Origin: Gammaproteobacteria bacterium
GTDB taxonomy: Bacteria > Pseudomonadota > Gammaproteobacteria > Chromatiales > Sedimenticolaceae
Reading direction: 5' to 3'
Length of the DNA: 13,625 bases
Assembly: GCA_020445245.1 (NCBI GenBank)
Contig: JAGRHB010000021.1
Location: 1 to 13,625, forward strand
Within the stretch, counting starts at the first letter, position 1; each line of letters begins with the position of its first letter. The position numbers were made by a program, and so were the translations under genes. Below the pieces are notes generated by a model. It had not been told where the DNA came from. It made no database searches and worked only from the letters and a program-made list of their open reading frames with translations. Below, piece by piece: positions 1 to 6,446 of this stretch.

Positions 1-330
1 GATGACGAAGATGAACAACTCGGCGCGCAGTGCAGGGACTTCCCAGGCAATGCCCAGCAGAACGATCTTCACGACGATTCCCAGACCCTTGAGCTCGAAC
101 AGCCAGGCGGCGGTGTTCCACAGGTACAGGATGGAAAGCGCGATGCCGCTGACCAGGGTGAGGTGCCAGTAGGTGTCCCAGGTTGCAGAGGCCTGATCGA
201 ACAGGAAACCGCTGCCGATCCCGGCCACACCAACAAGATGCAGCGCGCGCAAGGTGATGTTCACCCATCGCTGGCCGGGAAAGTAGCGTGTCGGCTCCGG
301 AAACAGGATCTGTGCGTGTGAGTGCTTCAT
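1..330 (-). CDS. Partial integral membrane protein of unknown function (N-terminal 110 residues)
   Basis: The reading frame is open from an ATG at 330-328 to the left edge, so the C-terminus is outside the window. The protein starts MKHSHAQILFPEPTRYFPGQ. After a polar N-terminus of about 25 residues there are three or four hydrophobic stretches: near residues 27-45 (LRALHLVGVAGIGSGFLF), 57-70, 82-95 and 103-110. These indicate a multi-spanning inner-membrane protein. The Shine-Dalgarno region before the ATG is weak, but no better start is visible. I do not recognise the family. It is divergent from the Mla operon, with about 190 bases between the two starts. Coding is well supported by composition and the hydrophobic pattern. 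Function is unknown. Confidence 0.7.
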   Translation of the reverse strand, partial: MKHSHAQILFPEPTRYFPGQRWVNITLRALHLVGVAGIGSGFLFDQASATWDTYWHLTLVSGIALSILYLWNTAAWLFELKGLGIVVKIVLLGIAWEVPALRAELFIFVI

Positions 331-484
331 CGGTCGTCTGTGAACAACGAGAGGGCAATCTTGGGATGCAGACGGCGCATTTGCAATCCATCTGCCGACA
401 ACCGGTAGACCGGGGTCCGGGTGCGGGCCGTGCATCGCCCGGGTCACATCGAGATCCGGAGATGGTCCGGTGGCGGCTGGTTGT

Positions 485-493
485 TGCTACATT
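485..493 (+). promoter_or_regulatory. Candidate extended -10 promoter of the Mla operon
   Basis: The sequence TGCTACATT fits an extended -10 element (TGn followed by TACATT, four of six matches to TATAAT). No good -35 is visible, which is usual for extended -10 promoters. Transcription would begin near 500 and give a leader of about 20 bases before the ATG at 521. The ATG at 500 would then lie at the RNA 5' end, which argues for the later start. This is inference from motif and position only. Confidence 0.33.
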
Positions 494-520
494 AGAGGCA
501 TGTCACCAGGGCCGGATCAC

Positions 521-1651
521 ATGACGATTGCAGACGGACGTGCATCTTTCGCCACACGGGCGGGACGTGAGGGTTCAACCCTTGTCTGCAGTGGTGACTG
601 GACGGTACGTCACCTGCAGCTTGCCGAGGAAGATCTCGATGGTGTGCATTGGCCCCCGGGGCCGATACGCCTCGATATGGGCGGTGTGCAGCGCATGGAT
701 ACCGGCGGTGCCTGGGTGCTGCAACGGCTGCTGGTATCGCTGGAGTCCAGTGGACACGAGGTGGAGTTGCATGCCCTGGCGCCAAGGTTTGCCGGCCTGC
801 TGCAGCTGGTCGCCCGCGCCCAGGTGACGGCCGGGGCGGTACCGCGGCCGCAGCGTCCTGCAATCCTCGAACAGTTGGGGCACAGGGCGGTCGACGGGCT
901 CTCCCGGGGGATCGGCCTGATCGCTTTCGTCGGCGAGATCGGTGCGGCCTGGGCCCGTCAGCTGATTCACCCCGGGCGGATCCGCTGGGCACAGATCGCC
1001 AGCAATCTGGGGGAGGCCGGACACAGCGCGCTGGGCATCGTCGGCCTGCTGTCTTTTCTGCTCGGTATCGTCATTGCCTACCAGGGGGGTGTGCAGTTGC
1101 GCCAGTACGGCGCCAGCCTGTTCGTCGCCGACCTGGTGGGCTTGTCGATGGTGCGCGAGCTGGCACCGCTGATCACCGCGATCATCGTCGCGGGGCGCAC
1201 CGGCTCCGCGTATACGGCGCAGATCGGCACCATGCAGGTCACCGAGGAGGTGGATGCACTGCGCAGCATGGGAATACCACCGATGGATCTGTTGGTGCTG
1301 CCCAAGCTGTTTGCTCTCATCGTGGCGTTGCCGCTGCTCACGGTGTTCGCCGACATCATGGGTGTACTCGGCGGCATGTTGATGTCGAGCGTGCAGCTGG
1401 AGATTGCGTTTTCGACCTACATCGATCGACTCGGCGTGGCGATCTCTGTGGACTCCTTCCTGGTTGGCGTGGGTAAGGCGCCGGTGTTTGCCGCGATCAT
1501 CGCGACCATCGGCTGCTTCCAGGGTTTCCAGGTGGTCGGGAGCGCAGAAAGCGTCGGTCGCCGCACCACGATGAGCGTGGTGCAGTCCATCCTGGCGGTA
1601 ATTGTCGTCGACGCCGCGTTCTCGGTGGCCTTCAGTCGTCTTGGGATATGA
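521..1651 (+). CDS. STAS-domain MlaE-family ABC transporter permease
   Basis: Membrane subunit of an Mla-type lipid transporter, 376 residues from this start. Residues about 5-105 form a STAS domain (GDWTVRHLQL; LDMGGVQRMDTGGAWVLQRL), equivalent to MlaB fused to MlaE. The rest is the MlaE/permease domain with long hydrophobic helices near 170-187, 210-225, 262-290 and 320-370. The family-typical stretch around residues 226-251 is present (RTGSAYTAQIGTMQVTEEVD). The ATG at 521 has AGGG nine bases upstream and fits the candidate promoter. An ATG at 500 and a GTG at 470 are also in frame. In STAS anti-anti-sigma proteins the motif often carries a phosphorylatable serine; here it reads MDTGG with threonine. 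The stop overlaps the next gene's start (ATGA), so translation is probably coupled. The family is clear. The transported substrate is inferred. Confidence 0.93.
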   Translation: MTIADGRASFATRAGREGSTLVCSGDWTVRHLQLAEEDLDGVHWPPGPIRLDMGGVQRMDTGGAWVLQRLLVSLESSGHEVELHALAPRFAGLLQLVARAQVTAGAVPRPQRPAILEQLGHRAVDGLSRGIGLIAFVGEIGAAWARQLIHPGRIRWAQIASNLGEAGHSALGIVGLLSFLLGIVIAYQGGVQLRQYGASLFVADLVGLSMVRELAPLITAIIVAGRTGSAYTAQIGTMQVTEEVDALRSMGIPPMDLLVLPKLFALIVALPLLTVFADIMGVLGGMLMSSVQLEIAFSTYIDRLGVAISVDSFLVGVGKAPVFAAIIATIGCFQGFQVVGSAESVGRRTTMSVVQSILAVIVVDAAFSVAFSRLGI

Positions 1652-2439
1652 GCATGTACGGCGCTTCAAGTGACCCGGCACCGACAGTGGTCGAGGTCAG
1701 TGATCTGACCATGCGATTCGGCCGCAAGGTTGTCCACGAACACCTCGACCTGAGCGTGCGCCAGGGTGAGATCCTGGCGATCGTTGGTGGCAGTGGCAGT
1801 GGCAAGACCACTCTGCTGCGCGAAATGGCGCTGTTGCAGCCACCGACGTCGGGCAGGGTCCGCATCCTCGGCAACGAGATTTGCGGGCTGGGAGAACAGC
1901 AGACGTTGCGGGTGCGCCGTCGCATTGGTGTGTTGTTCCAGAATGGCGCCCTGTTCGGTGGCCTCAACGTACTGCAGAACGTGGGCGCACCGCTGCGTGA
2001 ACATACGAGGCTCAGTGATACGCTGATCGATGAAATCGCTCGCGTGAAGCTGTCGCTGGTGGGACTGACCGCGGCCGACGGGCTGCTCTACCCGAACCAG
2101 CTCAGTGGCGGGATGCGTAAGCGTGCGGCGCTGGCGCGCGCCATTGCGCTGGATCCCGAGTTGCTGTTTCTCGATGAGCCGACCTCCGGTCTCGATCCTT
2201 TGAGCGCAGACGCCTTCGACGAACTGGTACTCGATCTGAAGGCGGCGCTCGATCCGACCGTGGTCCTGGTCAGTCATGACATCGATACCCTGTGGCGGGT
2301 CGCAGATCGCGTGGTACTACTAGGCGAGGGGCGCCTGCTGGCGGAGGGCAGCATGCAGGCGCTGGCGCGCTCCACCGATCCGGCGGTGGTACGATTCTTT
2401 CAGGGCCCCCGGGGGCGTGCGGCGCAGGCATCGGTGTGA
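1648..2439 (+). CDS. MlaF-like ABC transporter ATP-binding protein
   Basis: Cytoplasmic ATPase that would power the MCE lipid transporter encoded by its neighbours; 263 residues, the usual size. All ABC motifs are visible: Walker A GGSGSGKT at about 47-54, Q-loop glutamine at 98 (LFQNGALF, the Mla-type wording), signature LSGGM at 152-156, Walker B LLFLDEP at 172-178 and switch histidine at 210 (LVSHD). The start ATG overlaps the permease stop. The stop TGA overlaps the GTG start of the MCE gene (GTGTGA), so the three genes are almost certainly one translationally coupled unit. Nothing in the sequence suggests loss of activity. Confidence 0.96.
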   Translation: MSMYGASSDPAPTVVEVSDLTMRFGRKVVHEHLDLSVRQGEILAIVGGSGSGKTTLLREMALLQPPTSGRVRILGNEICGLGEQQTLRVRRRIGVLFQNGALFGGLNVLQNVGAPLREHTRLSDTLIDEIARVKLSLVGLTAADGLLYPNQLSGGMRKRAALARAIALDPELLFLDEPTSGLDPLSADAFDELVLDLKAALDPTVVLVSHDIDTLWRVADRVVLLGEGRLLAEGSMQALARSTDPAVVRFFQGPRGRAAQASV

Positions 2440-3359
2440 ATGGAAAGACCAACTACGTCCTGATCGGACTCTTCGTGCTCCTGCTGACGCTGACCTTCAT
2501 CGGCGGAATCTTGTGGTTGAGTGCGGGGGGTACAGGCCGGGTCTACCAGGAGTACCTGGTCTACATGAAGGAATCAGTCTCCGGCCTCAGCCGCGACAAT
2601 GTCGTCAAGTACCACGGTGTCGACGTTGGGCGGGTGCGCGAGATCGGTCTCGACCCGTCGCACATCGGCGAAGTGCGTCTGCTGCTGCAGATCGACGAAG
2701 ACACCATCTTGCGTGAGGACACCGTGGCGACGCTGGAGACCCAGGGGCTGACCGGCCTGGCCTTCATCAACCTGACGGGCGGCAGCGCCGCCTCTCCACA
2801 GCTACAGGCCCGACCGGGGGAGACTTATCCGGTGATCGACAGCCGCCGGTCCACCTGGGGGAGACTCGACCGTGCGGTCGAGGAACTCGTTTCCAATCTG
2901 ATCGATGTATCCAAACTGCTGAAAGTGGTGCTCAGCGAAGAGAACAAGCAAAGCCTGACCCGTACCCTGGCGCATCTGGACAATCTGACCGCCGCACTGG
3001 CCGGTCGCTCAGGTGACATGGCGACCGCCGTGGAAGATCTTGCGGCCACGATGCGCCAGACACGTGACGCCACCGCCGAGCTGCCGGCGTTGTTCGCCGA
3101 GTTCGGGCAAACAGCAAATGCGCTGCAGCTGATGGCCGACGAACTGCGCGACACGGGGGTCTCGGTCGGCAAGGTCGTACGTGCACGTGACCGCGACCTG
3201 CAGCGCTTCACAGGTGAGGCGTTGCCGGAGGCGGCGGTCATGATCAACGAGTTGCGCCGTGCGGCAGAGAACCTGAGGCGCTTCAGTGAACAGCTCGAAC
3301 GCGATCCGGCAGTGTTACTGCGCGGCAGGACGCCACGTGCCGCCGGGCCGGGAGAATGA
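2436..3359 (+). CDS. MlaD-like MCE-domain lipid-binding protein
   Basis: Periplasmic, inner-membrane-anchored substrate-binding subunit, 307 residues. One N-terminal transmembrane helix (about 8-30, VLIGLFVLLLTLTFIGGILW) is followed by an MCE domain at about 39-117, with the characteristic VKYHGVDVGRV at 57-67. A long helical, coiled-coil-like tail follows from about 142 onwards. MCE proteins form hexameric rings that bind hydrophobic lipids. The start is taken as the GTG at 2436, with AGG seven bases upstream. The frame is open further left, but that would overlap the ATPase gene by more than 140 bases, and NGKTNYVLIG is a typical MlaD opening. It is followed one base after its stop by the auxiliary lipoprotein. 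Confidence 0.94.
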   Translation: MNGKTNYVLIGLFVLLLTLTFIGGILWLSAGGTGRVYQEYLVYMKESVSGLSRDNVVKYHGVDVGRVREIGLDPSHIGEVRLLLQIDEDTILREDTVATLETQGLTGLAFINLTGGSAASPQLQARPGETYPVIDSRRSTWGRLDRAVEELVSNLIDVSKLLKVVLSEENKQSLTRTLAHLDNLTAALAGRSGDMATAVEDLAATMRQTRDATAELPALFAEFGQTANALQLMADELRDTGVSVGKVVRARDRDLQRFTGEALPEAAVMINELRRAAENLRRFSEQLERDPAVLLRGRTPRAAGPGE

Positions 3360-3360
3360 A

Positions 3361-4035
3361 TTGTTGAACCTGTCATCACGCGTTGCATCTGCTTTCCGTC
3401 GCGCTGCGTGCCGCCGGCCGCCGCTGTTCCTGCCGGGCCTTTTGTCGGTGCTGGTGTTGAGTGGCTGTGGCCCTTCGTTCCTGCAGTCGCCAACCGCGCC
3501 ACCCACGCATACCTACCTGTTGGAGTGGCAGGGCGCGGCGGGAAAGAAGGGCGCCGCCAATGCGCCGAACCTGCTGGTCAGTCCCGTCCTTGCAGCCCCG
3601 GGATTCGATGGCTCGGACATGGCGTACATGCGCACACCGCACGAGATCGAATACTTTGCGCGGCACCGCTGGGTGGATTCGCCGGCACGTATGCTCGAGC
3701 CCCTACTGGTACGGGCCGCGGCACAGAGTGGACTGTTCAGCAGCGTGATTGAGGCGGGCACCGGGACAAGGGCGGATCTGCGGCTCGACAGCAGGTTGCT
3801 TCACCTGCAACAGGTGTGTCGTCTCAATCCAAGTGAACTGCAGCTGGCCCTGCGCGTGAGTCTGGTGGAGGTCGCCAGTGCGCGGTTGATTGCCAGTCGC
3901 GTCCTGAGCGTCAGCGAGCCAATCGCTGAACGCAGTCCTTATGCCGGCGTGGAGGCGGCCAATCGCGCTGTGGACCGGCTGCTGAAAGAGTTGCAGCAGT
4001 TTCTCGCGACACAGCTCGGAAAGGCCAGACACTAG
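3361..4035 (+). CDS. ABC-type transport auxiliary lipoprotein (PqiC-like)
   Basis: Predicted lipoprotein of 224 residues that closes the Mla-type operon. The N-terminus is basic (RRAACRR), then hydrophobic, ending in a lipobox LSGC with the lipidated cysteine at about residue 36. The body contains elements typical of the PqiC/ABC_trans_aux family: THTYLLEW near the front, an SPVLAAPGFDGSDMAYMRTP stretch, then EIEYFARHRWVDSPARMLEPLL. Such lipoproteins work with MCE proteins at the outer membrane. The start is inferred as TTG at 3361 (or TTG at 3364), because GGAG lies 6-9 bases upstream and the MCE gene ends at 3359. An ATG at 3286 is in frame but would overlap the MCE gene by 74 bases and spoil the signal peptide. 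Confidence 0.86.
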   Translation: MLNLSSRVASAFRRAACRRPPLFLPGLLSVLVLSGCGPSFLQSPTAPPTHTYLLEWQGAAGKKGAANAPNLLVSPVLAAPGFDGSDMAYMRTPHEIEYFARHRWVDSPARMLEPLLVRAAAQSGLFSSVIEAGTGTRADLRLDSRLLHLQQVCRLNPSELQLALRVSLVEVASARLIASRVLSVSEPIAERSPYAGVEAANRAVDRLLKELQQFLATQLGKARH

Positions 4036-4138
4036 AAGATGGCCCACCGTGTAATCCCGCGGTCAAGCGTCATGAAGCGGCACTCAGACCTGTTGTCGAA
4101 TCGCCGATCAGGCGAATAAAAACAAACAGGCTACACTT

Positions 4139-4146
4139 TATACAAT
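4139..4146 (+). promoter_or_regulatory. Candidate -10 region in the AT-rich leader before the RRM remnant
   Basis: TATACAAT contains TACAAT (five of six matches to TATAAT). It lies in a locally AT-rich stretch with AATAAAAACAAA just upstream, which could act as an UP-like element. No convincing -35 is present at 16-18 bases. It would drive transcription towards the RRM remnant and the 104-residue ORF. Motif evidence only. Confidence 0.28.
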
Positions 4147-4186
4147 ATTCACCCGCTGCCACGTTGTGTTCCTGCCAGGCCTGCTC

Positions 4187-4270
4187 TTTGTTTAAAGATT
4201 GTCTGCCGGCCATGAAGTGATTGCCGACGCCCGACACAGCGCACTGCCCATATAAACATTTGTTTAAAGA
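4187..4270 (+). repeat. 12-base direct repeat TTTGTTTAAAGA, two copies 72 bases apart
   Basis: The perfect 12-mer occurs at 4187-4198 and 4259-4270. Each copy is followed by GC-rich sequence and then an ATG (4212 and 4293). The core GTTTAAA is close to palindromic. The copies lie in the leader between the Mla operon and the RRM remnant, where base composition is unlike the flanking genes. They could be a binding site or the edges of a partial duplication. Nothing decides between these. Confidence 0.6.
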
Positions 4271-4292
4271 CAGCTGTTTCGGCGGTCTCCGG

Positions 4293-4535
4293 ATGCCGGC
4301 AACGCGGTATGAATCGTATTTTCTGTCCAATGACGTCAGTGAATACGATTTGCAGAAGTTGTTTTCCGGTTACGGCAATGTCCGCTCGATCCGTGTTTCG
4401 CGTGGCTCGGTAAACGTAAACAGCGAATACCCTGGTTAAGGGTCAATTGAGATGGACAGCGAAGGTCCAATGCATATTGTCTCGGTGCTGGATGGACGGC
4501 TGTTCAAAGGACCGGAATTACGCGTGAGAGAGGTG
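4293..4535 (+). pseudogene. RRM (RNA-recognition motif) protein gene interrupted by an in-frame TAA
   Basis: Translation from the ATG at 4293 gives MPATRYESYFLSNDVSEYDL and then QKLFSGYGNVRSIRV, which matches beta1-alpha1-beta2 of an RRM. The frame meets TAA at 4437-4439. It then continues in the same frame as GSIEMDSEGP, VSVLDGRLFKG and PELRVREV, matching beta3-alpha2-beta4. RNP1 normally reads (K/R)GFGFVEM. Here it reads G-stop-G-S-I-E-M, so the stop replaces the conserved aromatic residue and is one base change away from a tyrosine codon. Bacterial RRM proteins are usually single domains of about 80-100 residues that bind RNA. After VREV the frame stays open to 4709 but overlaps the next ORF. 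A sequencing error is possible. The RNP2 region (SYFLSN) is also divergent. Confidence 0.62.
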
Positions 4536-4540
4536 TCCCG

Positions 4541-4855
4541 ATGCAAGACCCGAAATCACAGACGGCCATCGTGCCGCAGCAACCGGCAAGACCTGCCGGT
4601 GTGGCCAGTCACTACCGACTGTGTACGAACTACAGCGTGGAATCAGTCGAGAAAGTCCCTCATCCACAATCCGGCGCTACGGCGGACTGGTATCGCTACA
4701 CTATCGTAAGCGGCAAGTCGCGGGTTACCGGGCTGCATCGTGGCACCTTGCAGGAAGTCACCGACTATGCCCAGGACTGTGCCCAGGGTTTCAATCTGCG
4801 CAGCTCCCCGGCGCACGGCAGCACCGGCACCTGGTCGTCGCGTAACAAGAAATAG
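4541..4855 (+). CDS. Conserved-looking hypothetical protein, 104 residues
   Basis: Starts at an ATG preceded by a strong Shine-Dalgarno sequence, GAGAGAGG at 4526-4533, seven bases upstream. The first 25 residues are proline- and glutamine-rich and probably disordered. A compact core follows from about residue 27, with YRLCTNYSVESVEKV, then ADWYRYTIVSGKSRVTGLHR and LQEVTDYAQDCAQGFNLR. The alternation suggests a small alpha/beta cytoplasmic domain. There is no signal peptide, membrane helix or metal motif. The C-terminus is Ser/Gly-rich and basic (SSRNKK). I do not recognise a named family. It lies directly after the RRM remnant, and its Shine-Dalgarno overlaps the last RRM codons, which suggests the pair was once translated together or fused. 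The 4452-4709 frame overlapping it is taken as RRM read-on. Confidence 0.72.
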   Translation: MQDPKSQTAIVPQQPARPAGVASHYRLCTNYSVESVEKVPHPQSGATADWYRYTIVSGKSRVTGLHRGTLQEVTDYAQDCAQGFNLRSSPAHGSTGTWSSRNKK

Positions 4856-4889
4856 GCGTCTCCCCAATGATGGTGGCCTGGCGACGCCT
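4854..4889 (-). terminator. Weak candidate terminator for the minus-strand PaaK-like gene
   Basis: AGGCGTC (4854-4860) and GACGCCT (4883-4889) form a perfect 7-base stem around a 22-base loop. On the minus strand the stem is followed by the T-rich ATTTCTTGTT. It lies between the convergent ends of the 104-residue ORF and the PaaK-like gene. The large loop and interrupted T-run make it weak. Confidence 0.3.
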
Positions 4890-4907
4890 GCCGTCTTTCT
4901 GCCGGTG

Positions 4908-6338
4908 TCAATGCGTCATATCCATCTGTGTGTCGTCAAACTCGGAGACGAAGTCCAGCAGTTTCCCGCTCGCCGACGGCTTGATAGCCTCGACCTCGAC
5001 GATTCCCAGTGGCCAGTCTTCGCCATCCGACTGCAGGTCGGCCCATGCCTTCCGCAGCGCTCTTCCGAATGCCTCGTGCAACTTCCCGGTCACCTGTATC
5101 CGCAACTCGAAACTCTTGTCGCCGGACTGGTGGATCTGGTACTGACGTAAGTTTGTCAGCCACTCGGCCGGCATCTCCGCGAGGCAATCGATCAGGCCGT
5201 TGACCCGGGGGCGAGTGCCTTCGGGTGTCGCCGCAAATCGGCGGTGGCGGCCCATTATGTCGAGGAAGGAAGGCAGGGTACGACCGCAGGGGCAGGACCC
5301 GGCGGCCGCAATCGCGATGTCACCGGTGTCGTAGCGCAACAGAGGCATTGCCGGATTCGTGAGTGTGGTGACCAGCAGCCGGCCGCTGGCGCCGGGGGCG
5401 ACCGTCTGGCCGTCGGCATCGACAATCTCGACGTGTGCGTGTTCGATATGCGTGTGGTAGCGCCCGGCTGCACACCGCACTGCAACCAGCCCGGCCTCGT
5501 TGAGACCGTAGTTCTGATATATCGGGATGCCGAAGCAGGCCTCCACGCGCGCACGCATTGCCCTGGTCATGATCGTAGAGATCGCGATCAGCCCTTCGAC
5601 ACCTTCCAGGGGTTGGCAGGAATTGGCAAGTGCCAGTTCTTCCAGCAGTCCCGGGTAGGTCATCAGATAGGCCGGCCGATGGTCTTGCAGCCAATGCAGC
5701 TGGTCCGGTCTGCTGCTGGATGAGTTGAACTGCAACTCGTCTCCGGTATGAAAGTACTGCCCGGCATACATCCAGGACCGCCTGACGATGGTTTCGCCGT
5801 CGCGGTTCAGCGTGCCGTCTGCCCTGCGGGAGAGTGTGTTGGCGGTGAGGATTCGCGCATAGCGCCTGGAAAGGTCGTGGCGAAACCAGCGTGCCTGGCG
5901 CAGCCATAGCAGGGCAAAACTGCCGCTGCTCTGACGCGTCTTCAGTACCCTGACCGGAATTCCGGTCGAGCCCGAGGTCCTGGCGACCACCAGGCTGCGA
6001 TCTTGCGCCGACACCCGGTTCGAGCACAATCGATCAAACCCGCCGGCAAGATCAAAGCGGCTGAGCACCGGCAAGCGTGTAAGGTCGGCCAGCGAGACGA
6101 TCGTGCGTGGGTCTATGCCGGCGGTCGCAAAAGCATCGCGATAGAAAGGTACGTGGTCGCCGGCATAGGTGACCATCCTGGCGATCTGCCTGGCGACAGA
6201 TGCCTCGATGGTTTCCGGGTCGCGAAACTCGTTGTCCAGGAGGCGCACGAACGTCTTGTTTTCTTCGTGCCGATCGAGTGGTTGCCAACTCGCCTGAACG
6301 GCCAGTTCTTCGTGCCTGCTGGTGGCCGGGATGTTCAT
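4908..6338 (-). CDS. Phenylacetate-CoA ligase (PaaK/CapK)-like adenylate-forming enzyme
   Basis: Cytoplasmic ANL-superfamily enzyme of 476 residues that should activate a carboxylic acid as its acyl-adenylate. Motifs in order are the phosphate loop ARTSGSTGIPV (about 119-129), YGLNEAG (277-283), RYDTGD (335-340) and CPCGR (349-353), typical of PaaK/CapK relatives. Near the C-terminus is IKPSASGK, with the likely catalytic lysine at 459. The length is slightly above PaaK itself, and CapK-like proteins are a closer general match, so the substrate should not be called phenylacetate. The ATG has GAGGAAAAG upstream on the minus strand. No partner thioesterase or paa gene is nearby. It is divergent from the ribonucleotide reductase gene and stands alone on its strand. 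The fold assignment is firm; the substrate is unknown. Confidence 0.9.
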   Translation of the reverse strand: MNIPATSRHEELAVQASWQPLDRHEENKTFVRLLDNEFRDPETIEASVARQIARMVTYAGDHVPFYRDAFATAGIDPRTIVSLADLTRLPVLSRFDLAGGFDRLCSNRVSAQDRSLVVARTSGSTGIPVRVLKTRQSSGSFALLWLRQARWFRHDLSRRYARILTANTLSRRADGTLNRDGETIVRRSWMYAGQYFHTGDELQFNSSSSRPDQLHWLQDHRPAYLMTYPGLLEELALANSCQPLEGVEGLIAISTIMTRAMRARVEACFGIPIYQNYGLNEAGLVAVRCAAGRYHTHIEHAHVEIVDADGQTVAPGASGRLLVTTLTNPAMPLLRYDTGDIAIAAAGSCPCGRTLPSFLDIMGRHRRFAATPEGTRPRVNGLIDCLAEMPAEWLTNLRQYQIHQSGDKSFELRIQVTGKLHEAFGRALRKAWADLQSDGEDWPLGIVEVEAIKPSASGKLLDFVSEFDDTQMDMTH

Positions 6339-6446
6339 TGGGACTTTTCCTCGTCGGCGTCGTGTTGCTGTATCTATCCTAAACTGCTGACAGGTCCATT
6401 ACCCGGCCGGCATAGTGGCGGTCGATCTTCGGGATTGGAGGCTGTG

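Noticed and set aside
288..524. Plus-strand ORF of 78 residues before the permease
   Set aside because: It overlaps the divergent promoter region and the start of both flanking genes, and has no domain-like sequence.
575..1681. Long minus-strand ORF (368 residues) antisense to the permease
   Set aside because: Arg/His/Gln-rich composition typical of an antisense frame in GC-rich coding DNA. The plus strand has a clear MlaE.
4098..4117. Hairpin TCGCC-GATCA-GGCGA near 4101-4115 as a terminator of the Mla operon
   Set aside because: Only five pairs, and the plus-strand sequence after it is A-rich (ATAAAAAC), not T-rich.
4070..4330. Minus-strand ORF of 86 residues over the AT-rich leader
   Set aside because: It lies antisense to the leader and RRM start, shows SLNK twice only because of the DNA direct repeat, and has no recognisable domain or ribosome site.
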